The notes: generated from the sequence alone by a model not told the origin. Shown: positions 27,851-35,304, numbered from the stretch's first letter. The stretch: 64,000 bases of DNA from Fluviicola sp. (GCF_039596395.1 NZ_JBCNJT010000001.1:124001-188000); one strand, 5' to 3'. Program-made: numbers and translations.

Positions 27851-28468
27851 CTATTTTACTGTTACTAACTGTTCCAAAGTCTTGCGGACTTTTTTGTGGT
27901 GCTGGGTGTGATCTTCATCCGAGCGGTAACCGAAGGTCAGGACCAGTACCGAATGGTCATCCGTCAAACCTAAGATTTCGTCGTATTTGTCTTTCTGAAA
28001 GCCTTCCATCGGAGTGCTGTCAATTCCCAAATGTGCGGCCATCACCAAACCGAATCCCAAACCGATATATGCCTGCTTGGTATTCCATGCGATGAGCTCC
28101 GTTGAACTCAGATTGGACAATACCCCGACAATATTTTGCTGGAAGCGGTTCAGTTTTTCGCGGTCCACTTCACGAATGTCTGAAATGCGCTGCATGTATG
28201 AATCGATGTGCTGATCTTCTACATTTTTGTTTACGGTAAACACAACCACGTCTGAAGCGTCCGTAAGAGGCGATTGATCATAAGATGCCGCTCTCAATTG
28301 TACACGCAGTTCCGGAGACTTCACGTGAATCAGTTTGAAAGGCTGTAATCCGTAGGAAGTGGGAGCACTGTTAATGGCTTCCAGGATTTCCTGCATATCT
28401 TCCGGACTGATTTTCTTCGTCGGATCGTATTTCTGTGTGGCGTAACGCCATGCTAACGCATTTTTCAT
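27851..28468 (-). CDS. NAD(P)H-dependent nitroreductase-family oxidoreductase
   Basis: 205 aa from MKNALAWRYATQKYDPTKKIS. The FMN-binding core is visible: WRYATQKYD near the N-terminus, INSAPTSYGLQPFKLIHVKS, and later AYIGLGFGLVMAAHLGIDSTPMEGF and LTFGYRSDED. It is an NfsB/YfkO-like flavoprotein reducing nitro or quinone compounds. An ATG at 28492 would add eight residues, but that ATG lies in the stem of the 28484-28504 hairpin and the added residues have no family match, so I prefer 28468. Downstream of pirin on the same strand. Confidence 0.88.
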   Translation of the reverse strand: MKNALAWRYATQKYDPTKKISPEDMQEILEAINSAPTSYGLQPFKLIHVKSPELRVQLRAASYDQSPLTDASDVVVFTVNKNVEDQHIDSYMQRISDIREVDREKLNRFQQNIVGVLSNLSSTELIAWNTKQAYIGLGFGLVMAAHLGIDSTPMEGFQKDKYDEILGLTDDHSVLVLTFGYRSDEDHTQHHKKVRKTLEQLVTVK

Positions 28469-28483
28469 TTCTTCGGTTTTAGA

Positions 28484-28504
28484 TCCCGGCATTTATAGCC
28501 GGGA
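28484..28504 (-). other. Small hairpin between pirin and nitroreductase
   Basis: TCCCGGC and GCCGGGA form a 7-bp stem with a 7-nt loop 5 bp after the pirin stop. It lacks a U tract, so it may be an mRNA-processing or attenuation element and not a terminator. It would hide the alternative start codon at 28492. Confidence 0.45.
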
Positions 28505-28509
28505 CTCTG

Positions 28510-29229
28510 TTACAATTTCACTTCCATCGGAACTTCCATTAATAAAACGGTAGATCCTTTGGTTATGTGCAAAGTTACGGAGGAAGTGTCTACAATTCCT
28601 AATGCATCCCGACGATTTAATTGCTGTCCGTCGATTACCGAACTTCCTTCGACCTGCATCACGTAAACCCCGTTCTTTGGATTTTTCAATTCGTAAGTCA
28701 CGGTTTTATCTTCGGTGAATTTTCCCATGTTGAACCAGGCATCCTGGTGGATCCAAACTCCTGCATCGTCTTTATCCGGTGAAAGGATTTGTACGAATTC
28801 ATTCAAATGGTCGTCTACTGCGATCTTTTGCTGATCGTAGCGCGGTTCCACGTTGCGTTTATTCGGGAACAACCAGATCTGGAATAATTTCAGGTCTTTA
28901 TCCTCGTTCGGATTAAATTCCGAGTGTTGTACTCCTGTTCCTGCACTCATTACCTGGATTTCCCCGGCTGTAATGGTTGCACTGTTTCCCATCGAATCTT
29001 TATGTGCGATTGCTCCTTCCAACGGGATCGTGATGATCTCCATGTTGTCGTGAGGGTGTGTTCCAAATCCCATTCCCGGTGAAACGGTATCGTCATTCAA
29101 TACACGTAACGTACCGAAGTGAACTCTTTCCGGGTTGTACCAGGAAGCGAAGCTAAATGAATGTTTCGCATTCAACCAACCATGGTTGGCATGACCTCTT
29201 GAGTTTTCTGAGTGGAAGATTGTTTTCAT
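28510..29229 (-). CDS. Pirin-family protein
   Basis: 239 aa from MKTIFHSENSRGHANHGWLNAKHSFSFASWYNPERVHFGTLRVLNDD. It has the pirin metal-site residues (FGTHPHDNMEIITIPLEGAIAHKDSMGN ... VQHSEFNPNEDKDLKLFQIWLFP), two cupin domains, and no signal peptide. Pirins can act as quercetinase-like dioxygenases or redox-responsive cofactors; which applies is unknown. The upstream part of the open frame (MLYLCFIKQSK) lies beyond the ribosome site AAGGAG and the promoter, so 29229 is the start. Confidence 0.93.
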   Translation of the reverse strand: MKTIFHSENSRGHANHGWLNAKHSFSFASWYNPERVHFGTLRVLNDDTVSPGMGFGTHPHDNMEIITIPLEGAIAHKDSMGNSATITAGEIQVMSAGTGVQHSEFNPNEDKDLKLFQIWLFPNKRNVEPRYDQQKIAVDDHLNEFVQILSPDKDDAGVWIHQDAWFNMGKFTEDKTVTYELKNPKNGVYVMQVEGSSVIDGQQLNRRDALGIVDTSSVTLHITKGSTVLLMEVPMEVKL

Positions 29230-29263
29230 GTTTTGTTTCTCCTTTTTGGATTGTTTGATGAAG

Positions 29264-29271
29264 CAAAGATA
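29264..29271 (-). promoter_or_regulatory. Pirin promoter -7 box
   Basis: TATCTTTG on the minus strand, an exact TAnnTTTG box about 35 bp before the ATG; an AAGGAG ribosome site lies between. From 29272 to 29537 I see no gene or other element. Confidence 0.55.
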
Positions 29272-29537
29272 CAACAACTTTTGAAATAATTACCATGGTA
29301 GATATTATTTTATCATTTTTTAAGAAAACAACAGAATGAAAAGAAGGGTAAACAGGCAAAAATGATGGAGTAGAAGCGTAGCAACACATTCTATTAACTA
29401 TAAAGTATAGTAACGTTCCATCCAAAAACACGAAATTCATGAAAAGTTTATGTCCCGGATATTTAAAATTAATTTGCTGATTTCTAACAGTAACGGGGTT
29501 TTGGTAAAATAAAATTGACTTTTTTTTCAAATTTTCC

Positions 29538-29567
29538 TTGCGGAAATGAAAATTGAGTGTATCTTTG
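29538..29567 (+). promoter_or_regulatory. tRNA-Asp promoter
   Basis: TTG (29538-29540), 19 bp, then TATCTTTG (29560-29567): an ideal Bacteroidota promoter pair. A short hairpin, TCAGGC/GCCTGA, lies in the leader at about 29604-29619. Confidence 0.65.
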
Positions 29568-29641
29568 CAACGCTTTTAACGTAAAGCATTACACAATTTC
29601 TGAATCAGGCTGTTGCCTGAGTTTGAAAAAACAAGAAAATT

Positions 29642-29715
29642 GGTTTGGTAGTTCAGTTGGTTAGAATACATGCCTGTCACGCATGGGGTCGCGGGTTCGA
29701 GTCCCGTCCAGACCG
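29642..29715 (+). tRNA. tRNA-Asp (anticodon GTC)
   Basis: Cloverleaf is complete: acceptor GGTTTGG with CCAGACC (one G-U), D arm GTTC...GAAT, anticodon stem CATGC/GCATG with loop CTGTCAC (anticodon GTC), T arm GCGGG TTCGAGT CCCGT, discriminator G. The CCA end is not encoded. It marks the left border of the accessory island; no second copy of its 3' end is seen at the right border. Confidence 0.96.
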
Positions 29716-29759
29716 CTACAAACGTTAAAAGAAAATAGCTTATATGGCTGTAAGCTTAG

Positions 29760-29794
29760 AAATCCTCAAGATGTATCAATGTCTTGGGGATTTT
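29760..29794 (+). terminator. Terminator downstream of tRNA-Asp
   Basis: AAATCCTCAAGA and TCTTGGGGATTTT form a 12-bp stem with one G-U pair and a U tract, 45 bp after the tRNA. Confidence 0.75.
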
Positions 29795-29820
29795 GTCTTT
29801 TATCTAGTTCCTCCGGGAAA

Positions 29821-29848
29821 TCCTCTAAATCCTTTAAATCCGTTGTTT
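29821..29848 (+). repeat. Left copy of 28-bp inverted repeat flanking the retron block
   Basis: It begins TCCTCTAAATCCTTTAAATC. The reverse complement of 32987-33014 matches it at 24 of 28 positions, including an uninterrupted 13-bp core ATCCTTTAAATCC. Together they bracket the Ntn-hydrolase and retron genes. Confidence 0.55.
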
Positions 29849-29849
29849 T

Positions 29850-29890
29850 ATCACCCCGAAAAGAACCCCTGCGGTTTTTGCGGGGGTGAT
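29850..29890. other. GC-rich nested hairpin left of the island genes
   Basis: Outer arms ATCACCCC/GGGGTGAT, with a competing inner pairing CCCCTGC/GCGGGG. No clear U tract follows. It may insulate the island from the tRNA transcript. Confidence 0.4.
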
Positions 29891-29956
29891 TCTGGTTTAA
29901 ATTTGAAATTCTAATTTTTTATTAACTTAGATTAAATTCAAAAATTTAACCCTGCT

Positions 29957-30184
29957 ATGACAACTGAAGAGAAAGATGTTTTGTTAGAAATTTTCAAGAA
30001 ATTGAAAGGACTATACTACCGTCAAAAAGTAACAGATGATACTATTGAGAGAATTCTAAGAAAGTTACCCGATGATACACTTCCTATTGAGGTTCTAGAT
30101 AGGATAGAGAGAACAGATGGCAAACTCACTCAAGTAGAGTTAGAAGACTTAGAAAAGAGAATTCAGAATATCACGATCAATTGA
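29957..30184 (+). CDS. Small protein of unknown function next to Ntn-hydrolase
   Basis: 75 aa, charged and predicted all helical: MTTEEKDVLLEIFKKLKGLYYRQKV, PDDTLPIEVLDRIERTDGKLTQVELEDLEKRI. No signal or membrane segment and no known family. It ends 6 bp before the Ntn-hydrolase start, so the two form an operon, and it may be its partner or regulator. Base composition is AT-rich like the rest of the island. Confidence 0.6.
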   Translation: MTTEEKDVLLEIFKKLKGLYYRQKVTDDTIERILRKLPDDTLPIEVLDRIERTDGKLTQVELEDLEKRIQNITIN

Positions 30185-30190
30185 TATTTT

Positions 30191-31078
30191 ATGACTCTTT
30201 GTTTAGCTTGGAAGCAAGGAAATGATATAGTTTTTGCTTCTGATTCAAGATTGAAAAACGGTGAAATGACAGCATCGAATTCAGCTACAAAAATATTCTC
30301 TATTAAGGTTAAGATCATTGGGACTTCAAATAGCTCAAATCCTGCGGAATCCGAGAAGCTTTTACATTATGGGAATTTCGGTATGTGTTTTACTGGTAGT
30401 TATCTAAATGGAAGTTTATTAGCTGATACGTTTGGCGAAGTATTAGAAAATATTCAAGGTGCTGAAGGAATCTCTGATTTTTCTATTGAAAACTTAACTG
30501 ATATTGCGTTTGAGATTTATCAAGACGTCTCAAGGAAGATGATAGAAATTCATCGGGTAGATGGTGGATCTTCGATTCTTATTGGAGGTTTTTGTCCTGA
30601 AGAAACAATACCTAGATTTTATCATTTTTTTCCTCAACAAAATGAAAATAGAGAAATTGAATTTGTTAAGGAAGAAGTTGAAATTAATGAAACCCCTTTC
30701 ATTATTGGTGACAATAATGCAAAGAGAGCTTGTCAAACAATATTAGATCGAGAAGCATCTAATTCTGAATATACGCCCTTTCATGCATTGCGAGAAGTAA
30801 TTCGAGATACTTCAATAATTACAGTCGGAGGAAATATTCAAGCTGGATTATTTGATAACCATAATTTTAGAACTTGTGGCATAGCAGAATATTTCGAAGG
30901 AGTTGATGAATGGGGAAATCCTACGATAGAACAAGTGTACAGTTTCCGGGGACACTCTTTAGGATTAGATGATAGTTCCTTACGGAAAGGGAATATTAAT
31001 ATTGCTAAAACGCTTCTTAATCCTTTTGATGATGAACGAATGAAGTTGTTCAAAAAGAATTATGGTGACTTAGATTGA
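30191..31078 (+). CDS. Proteasome-like Ntn-hydrolase
   Basis: 295 aa starting MTLCLAWKQGNDIVFASDSRL. Removal of the initiator Met leaves Thr1, and in mature numbering Asp17 (FASDSR) and Lys33 (SATKIF) fall exactly where the proteasome beta subunit/HslV/Anbu catalytic residues are. Later pieces fit the fold (LLHYGNFGMCFTGSYLNGSLLADT; SSILIGGFC). About 60-100 residues longer than HslV. Not HslV itself: no hslU nearby, and it sits with a 75-aa protein beside a retron. The likely activity is a self-compartmentalised or stand-alone threonine peptidase; the substrate is unknown. Confidence 0.72.
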   Translation: MTLCLAWKQGNDIVFASDSRLKNGEMTASNSATKIFSIKVKIIGTSNSSNPAESEKLLHYGNFGMCFTGSYLNGSLLADTFGEVLENIQGAEGISDFSIENLTDIAFEIYQDVSRKMIEIHRVDGGSSILIGGFCPEETIPRFYHFFPQQNENREIEFVKEEVEINETPFIIGDNNAKRACQTILDREASNSEYTPFHALREVIRDTSIITVGGNIQAGLFDNHNFRTCGIAEYFEGVDEWGNPTIEQVYSFRGHSLGLDDSSLRKGNINIAKTLLNPFDDERMKLFKKNYGDLD

Positions 31079-31231
31079 TTTTAATTATCAATTCATCACT
31101 GAGTTTAGGTAGAGAGGGAAATGGAGGTGTTAGAGGTTTTAAATGTTGAAACAGGTTGTTTTTGTTGATAACCACCTCAAAATGTTGGTAAGTTCAGAAA
31201 ATTCATTTATTAACCATGAGTAATATTTCTA

Positions 31232-31239
31232 TATCTTTG
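31232..31239 (+). promoter_or_regulatory. Retron promoter -7 box
   Basis: TATCTTTG, an exact TAnnTTTG box, with no good TTG at -33. It predicts a start near 31244, about 45 nt before the a1 repeat of the ncRNA. No gene is seen between 31079 and here. Confidence 0.5.
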
Positions 31240-31289
31240 TCCTATCGTTCTTTGAAAATGTTTTGAGGTCAAATTTCTAGATGAAGTTC

Positions 31290-31583
31290 AACTTATAGCC
31301 AATTGGCAACCCTTGTGGGTTTTTAGCGGAAAGAAAACATTCATAACGCGTCCTTCCTATCTTCTTCCCCTAACACGGCGAAAGTCTATAGCGATACTGG
31401 ACTACATGAATATAATTGCGCTTAGCGTTAATGCTTTATCCTTTTAAAGTCATTTAATGCAGGAATTTTAAGTGAGTGTATGAGAACATTGTTTACGCAT
31501 TTGGATTATGCGACCTAATTCTTCCGAGTAGATATTGCTGTAATGCAGGGCAATAATGCTCAATAATAAATAATCTATAAGTT
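31290..31583 (+). ncRNA. Putative retron msr-msd RNA
   Basis: The geneless stretch before the retron genes has the msr hallmarks. AACTTATAG (31290-31298, a1) and CTATAAGTT (31575-31583, a2) form a perfect 9-bp inverted repeat that would close the whole RNA. The a1 end reads ATAGCC, placing a guanosine in an AGC context suitable as the 2'-5' branch site. Right after it come two short stem-loops, GCC-AATT-GGC (31298-31307) and AACCC-TTGT-GGGTT (31308-31321). I do not see a long msd hairpin by eye; the best candidate is CATAACGC (31332-31339) with GCGTTAATG (31425-31433, one bulge). Length ~294 nt is above average. A 9-bp match alone could be chance; position gives it weight. Confidence 0.6.
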
Positions 31584-31802
31584 ATGGGAAGAGTTAGTCA
31601 AACTCAAAACATCGATAGCTTGATTGCATGTCTGCAAGTTATCATTGAGAACCAGTGTTCTCTCTCGGATCAAGATTTATTAATCTTGAATGAAGCATTG
31701 AAAAAGCTTCAAATCCTAAGAAACAAGAAAGGTAAGACGAATAAAGAGCTTCGTAAAGAGGTTCAGAAAATCGTAGAGTTATTTGCTCGTTATTTTTCTT
31801 AA
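31584..31802 (+). CDS. Small helical protein of the retron operon
   Basis: 72 aa, MGRVSQTQNIDSLIACLQVIIENQCSLSDQDLLILNEALKKLQILRNKKGKTNKELRKEVQKIVELFARYFS. Helical, basic at the centre, no signal peptide. Family not recognised. Its ATG follows the a2 repeat of the ncRNA without a single spacer base, so closing the a1-a2 duplex should restrict ribosome access. It may be the effector or a third component of the retron (inference). Confidence 0.6.
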   Translation: MGRVSQTQNIDSLIACLQVIIENQCSLSDQDLLILNEALKKLQILRNKKGKTNKELRKEVQKIVELFARYFS

Positions 31803-31863
31803 TCATGGATTCGGAAAGTCAATGTATGTCACTAACCCGAGCACTCCTTAAATTTTTCAAGTC

Positions 31864-32154
31864 ATGGATTTAGGAACTGTAATTAAAAATAATAGAAAGC
31901 AAAAGAGGCAGACTCAAGAAGAGTTTGCCAAAGCTTGTGGTATAACTCAAACTTACCTTTCTCAAATAGAGGGGAATAAGAAAGAGCCTAATTTATCTAC
32001 GTTAAAAGTGATCAGCGACGAATTGGATATTCCATTGCCGGTTCTTTTTTTTATGTCAATTGATTCTGAAGATGTACCTGTTGAGAAAAAAGAACAGTTT
32101 GAAAATATTGGTCCAAAAGTAAAAGCATTGATAAGTGATTTCTTCGGAGTTTGA
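31864..32154 (+). CDS. XRE-family HTH protein of the retron
   Basis: 96 aa. The classic HTH_3 domain covers residues 3-60: LGTVIKNNRKQKRQTQEEFAKACGITQTYLSQIEGNKKEPNLSTLKVISDELDIPLPVLFF. A ~35-residue tail follows. It overlaps the reverse transcriptase start by 20 bp, so they are co-translated. HTH proteins are the accessory protein of one retron class (type VI as I recall the Mestre classification). It could repress the operon, bind msDNA, or neutralise the small protein. Confidence 0.88.
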   Translation: MDLGTVIKNNRKQKRQTQEEFAKACGITQTYLSQIEGNKKEPNLSTLKVISDELDIPLPVLFFMSIDSEDVPVEKKEQFENIGPKVKALISDFFGV

Positions 32155-32992
32155 AAAGTCAGAATTCAAAAAGTTCTGTCATAACATTGGTATTAAAAAG
32201 GAGTTGGTTTCTGAGATCTCTTCAAACCTTGATTCTTATTATAAGGAATGGCAAGAAATTAAGAAAGATAAGGTTACAGGTGAAAATAAGAAGTACAAAG
32301 ATGGTACGGTGAAAAAACGAATCATTCGACCTTCTTTGAAAGAACTTAAAGTTATCCAACGAGCAATTAAAGAAAGAATATTGGTTCCGATTTCTATGCC
32401 ATCTAACATTCATGGAGGTGTAAAGAAGAGAAGCAATATTACAAATGCGAAACCCCATCAAGGTAAGAAGTTTCAATTTACAACCGATCTTCAAGATTTC
32501 TATCCAAGTATTAAATACGAAAGAGTTTTTGACACGTTTTTGAAATTGGGTTATTCGAATCACTACGGTCATTGGCTTACTAAATTCACAACTTGGAAGT
32601 ATGAGCTTCCACAGGGGACTCCGACCAGTACTCATGTATCTAATATTGTGTTCTTAGAAACTGACTTTAGATTAATCGAGTTTTGTAATAGAAATGGGAT
32701 AACCTACACAAGGTATGTTGATGACTTAACTTTTTCTTCGGCACAATGCTTTAAAGAGCATCTACAAACGTTGCTTGAAATTGTAACTGACAGTGGATTT
32801 AAGTTAAGTTATCGGAAAACAAAGTATAAAGGTTTTCAAAATATTACCGGAATAGACGTGTTCAATAATTACATCGATGCTCCGAAGAAGATTTTAGAAA
32901 AAACAAAAGAAGGCATTGCTTTAAGACGAGACCTTAAGGGATATCAAATATATGTTGAGAATATTCGAAAGACGAATAGGAAACGGAAATAA
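32135..32992 (+). CDS. Retron-type reverse transcriptase
   Basis: 285 aa from a GTG at 32135 inside the HTH gene. All retron RT blocks are present: IIRPSLKELKVIQRAIKERIL (RT1), SNIHGGVKKRSNITNAKPHQGK with the retron-specific NAxxH motif at 104-108, TTDLQDFYPSI (catalytic D118), PQGTPTSTHVSN (159-170), YTRYVDDLTF (YVDD at 194-197 where most retrons have YADD) and NITGIDVF as the VTG motif. The C-terminus LKGYQIYVENIRK fits the retron thumb. It would copy the msd part of the upstream RNA into msDNA; retrons act in anti-phage defence. No group II intron maturase domain. Confidence 0.9.
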   Translation: MISSEFEKSEFKKFCHNIGIKKELVSEISSNLDSYYKEWQEIKKDKVTGENKKYKDGTVKKRIIRPSLKELKVIQRAIKERILVPISMPSNIHGGVKKRSNITNAKPHQGKKFQFTTDLQDFYPSIKYERVFDTFLKLGYSNHYGHWLTKFTTWKYELPQGTPTSTHVSNIVFLETDFRLIEFCNRNGITYTRYVDDLTFSSAQCFKEHLQTLLEIVTDSGFKLSYRKTKYKGFQNITGIDVFNNYIDAPKKILEKTKEGIALRRDLKGYQIYVENIRKTNRKRK

Positions 32993-33014
32993 GGGATTTA
33001 AAGGATATGGAGGA
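32987..33014 (-). repeat. Right copy of 28-bp inverted repeat
   Basis: Inverted partner of 29821-29848 (24 of 28 positions). It overlaps the stop codon of the reverse transcriptase (32990-32992). The two copies are 3.1 kb apart. Confidence 0.55.
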
Positions 33015-33034
33015 GTGCAATAAAAACGGAAGCA

Positions 33035-33679
33035 TCACCCACCTTTACCCAGGCTAATCGACATTGCTTCCTCCATTGTAATTAATTGAGCACAGTTCTC
33101 CAACGAACCAATTTGAATAACTAATGGTTCTATCTCGGTATGTTCAACGTAGAATCTAAACTCTTTTTGATATTCAAATTCTTTAGGTTTTTCAAAAAGG
33201 GTCACTTTTCCACTTTTGATTTTCTTATCGTAGTATTCGATAAACCCATGGTGAAAATGAAGTTCTCTTTTTTTGAGTTCCTCTTCGATTCTTTTAAGAA
33301 AATGAGCATTGTCTTTGATCATCACGCAATGTGTTCCAAATCTTTCGTTTTGTTGGTCTAATTTAAAACCTAATGGATTTGCAAAACCATGAGAAGAGAT
33401 ACTATACAACGAATAAATATTTCCAACTACTTCTTTGTACGATTCAATCAAATGAAGATGCTGAAAGTTGAATTCTTGTTCAATACCGGGAATTTTAAAA
33501 TTCCCGGATGTGGAGTTAATTATCCCACTCGCTCCTTCATATTTATCCCCTCTTAATTCAGCGTCTTCTATCTTTCGGAAGTATTGAATCGGATTCATGT
33601 AGATGGTTCCGTTATTGAATAAGTCCGTCATGTTTTTGAGATTCCCAAATTTCAGGAAAGCTAAGATTGTATGTTCCAT
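33035..33679 (-). CDS. Hypothetical protein, partner of the DUF6035 gene
   Basis: 214 aa, not recognised. Begins MEHTILAFLKFGNLKNMTDLFNNGTIYMNPIQYFRKIEDAELRGDKYEG, a layout loosely like DUF2971-type proteins found in defence islands (a surface of aromatic residues followed by a DE-rich acid stretch), but no motif confirms it. No signal or membrane segment. It starts 8 bp after the stop of the nuclease-like gene, so the two are one operon. AT-rich like the island. Confidence 0.6.
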   Translation of the reverse strand: MEHTILAFLKFGNLKNMTDLFNNGTIYMNPIQYFRKIEDAELRGDKYEGASGIINSTSGNFKIPGIEQEFNFQHLHLIESYKEVVGNIYSLYSISSHGFANPLGFKLDQQNERFGTHCVMIKDNAHFLKRIEEELKKRELHFHHGFIEYYDKKIKSGKVTLFEKPKEFEYQKEFRFYVEHTEIEPLVIQIGSLENCAQLITMEEAMSISLGKGG

Positions 33680-33687
33680 AGTTTTAA

Positions 33688-35304
33688 TTATTTCAGTTCA
33701 GGGTAGATTTTATCAAACAATCTTTTAAATTCTGTTTTCTGCTTTGGGAAGTCGAACTTTAGCATTTCAACTTTGTTCTGAAAAGTACCTTTTTTATCCA
33801 TTTCAATGATTTTATTCCATATCCCGAAATAGGTTAAGGCATTTTCTATATACTCCCAATAATCATTGTAATGTTGGGCAAGGTTATTCCCAAATGCTAA
33901 CCAATCTTCAGATTTAAAGCCACTTTTTAATATTTGACCTCGTTTTATCGATTCAATGATAAAAATGAGTTTATTTGTTTTTGATTCGAAAATTTGATCT
34001 ATATCAGAATCTAACTCTAGTCTTTCTGCGATTTCGTAAACAATCATTTGATAATACTGTTTCTCATTGATAAACCTTTTGTCATCATCTGTTAGTTTAT
34101 ATCCTCGTTTGAACATTTCTCTCATAATAGATTCATGAAAAAGGTTTGAATTATCATGAAGAGTTTGAAACGGAGTTTTATTTTCAAAACTAAGGTTAAC
34201 ATCCAAGTCAATTCCTTTGCATCCAAGAATAAAAAGGATAAAGTGTGAATTATTGGAATTCTTTAACCATTTGGAAAACGAAGGTTTTCCGGTAATATCG
34301 AGTTTATCATTAAATACTTTCAATTCAATGTCAGAAAGGTTTGAAATTCTTTCTGCAATGTCATCAAAATGAAATGAGTTTTTTTCCTTTCTAGTCTTTA
34401 TTTGTTCTCTAATTGAGATAGCGGTCGCGTTAGCTTGTTCAATTAAGATTCTTTGCTTTTCTGCTATCTCAGCCTGATTTTTTTCTTCTTTTAAAACTTC
34501 GGCTTTTTCTTCATTCAGTTTGCGATTCGCTTTATAATCCAAATAGAAAACCTGGTAGTTTGAATCATTGAAAGTTACTTCTTCAAGTGTTACCGACTTT
34601 GTAACCCATTTATCTTGAATCGTAAAAAAAGATGTTACATAAGATTCTTTGAATTTGCTCTGCAATTTAAAAGTTTCGGATTTTTCATCCAGTTTGAAGA
34701 AGTTTTGATACTCATTTAGATACTTTACATCTCGAACTAATTGAGTTGACTTTTCAGGATCAAATTTGTCCAGAATCCAAATAAGGTATATGCCGTTTTT
34801 CTTGTAGAATTCATGTCTAGATGTTAAATAATTTATTGATAAATCAGATAACTGAATTTCAAAAACGATTTCTTTATTTCCGAACTTACAGTAAACATCG
34901 GGTTTTCGTTTTTCATTACCCCTAACTATGAATTTATCATCAATTTGAACGGAGGTGATTCCCGAATGATCTTTAAGCTTATTTCCAATTTCATTTTTCA
35001 GAAATTTATGTCTTGGACTTTCCTTTGAAGCGTAAAACTCATTGAAAATTCGAATTTCTTCCAAGGAGGCATTTTTAAGTGTGCATTCTTCCGAATTTGG
35101 TAAATGCCTGAAGTAAATAAAGTCCTTTTTACTTACCGCTAAAGTTAGCGATTGTCCACATTCAATACATTCAAAATGCCGTTTCTTTCGTTGCACTTGT
35201 TCACGAAGTGAGAATCGCTCTATTTGGGAATTTGTATTTTCCGAGATGCTAAATCGTTCTCCATTTTCAGAGTTGTATGCGTGTTCAATGGCTCTAAACA
35301 TCAT
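33688..35304 (-). CDS. DUF6035/CoiA-like protein with putative nuclease domain
   Basis: 538 aa (M1 or M2). The N-terminal region has a zinc-ribbon pattern: CIECGQSL ... FIYFRHLPNSEEC (C-x2-C ... H ... C). A nuclease-like block follows: RKPDVYCKFGNKEIVFEIQLSD, the D...ExQ arrangement of PD-(D/E)xK enzymes as in CoiA competence proteins. A coiled coil (NRKLNEEKAEVLKEEKNQAEIAEKQRIL, ~260-310) leads into a helical C-terminal half with possible ankyrin-like turns. CoiA-like proteins act on incoming DNA; in an island next to a retron a defence role is plausible. Family name from memory. Confidence 0.7.
   Translation of the reverse strand: MMFRAIEHAYNSENGERFSISENTNSQIERFSLREQVQRKKRHFECIECGQSLTLAVSKKDFIYFRHLPNSEECTLKNASLEEIRIFNEFYASKESPRHKFLKNEIGNKLKDHSGITSVQIDDKFIVRGNEKRKPDVYCKFGNKEIVFEIQLSDLSINYLTSRHEFYKKNGIYLIWILDKFDPEKSTQLVRDVKYLNEYQNFFKLDEKSETFKLQSKFKESYVTSFFTIQDKWVTKSVTLEEVTFNDSNYQVFYLDYKANRKLNEEKAEVLKEEKNQAEIAEKQRILIEQANATAISIREQIKTRKEKNSFHFDDIAERISNLSDIELKVFNDKLDITGKPSFSKWLKNSNNSHFILFILGCKGIDLDVNLSFENKTPFQTLHDNSNLFHESIMREMFKRGYKLTDDDKRFINEKQYYQMIVYEIAERLELDSDIDQIFESKTNKLIFIIESIKRGQILKSGFKSEDWLAFGNNLAQHYNDYWEYIENALTYFGIWNKIIEMDKKGTFQNKVEMLKFDFPKQKTEFKRLFDKIYPELK

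Noticed and set aside
29153-29530. 125-aa minus-strand frame upstream of pirin
   Set aside because: It covers the pirin promoter and the pirin N-terminus in another frame and has no protein character.
31175-31268. ACCTCAAAA / TTTTGAGGT inverted repeat as the retron a1/a2 pair
   Set aside because: The likely promoter lies between the arms, so the left arm would not be transcribed; the 31290/31575 pair fits the position better.
32222-32635. 137-aa frame antisense to the reverse transcriptase
   Set aside because: Shadow of the RT gene; no similarity to known proteins or ribosome site.
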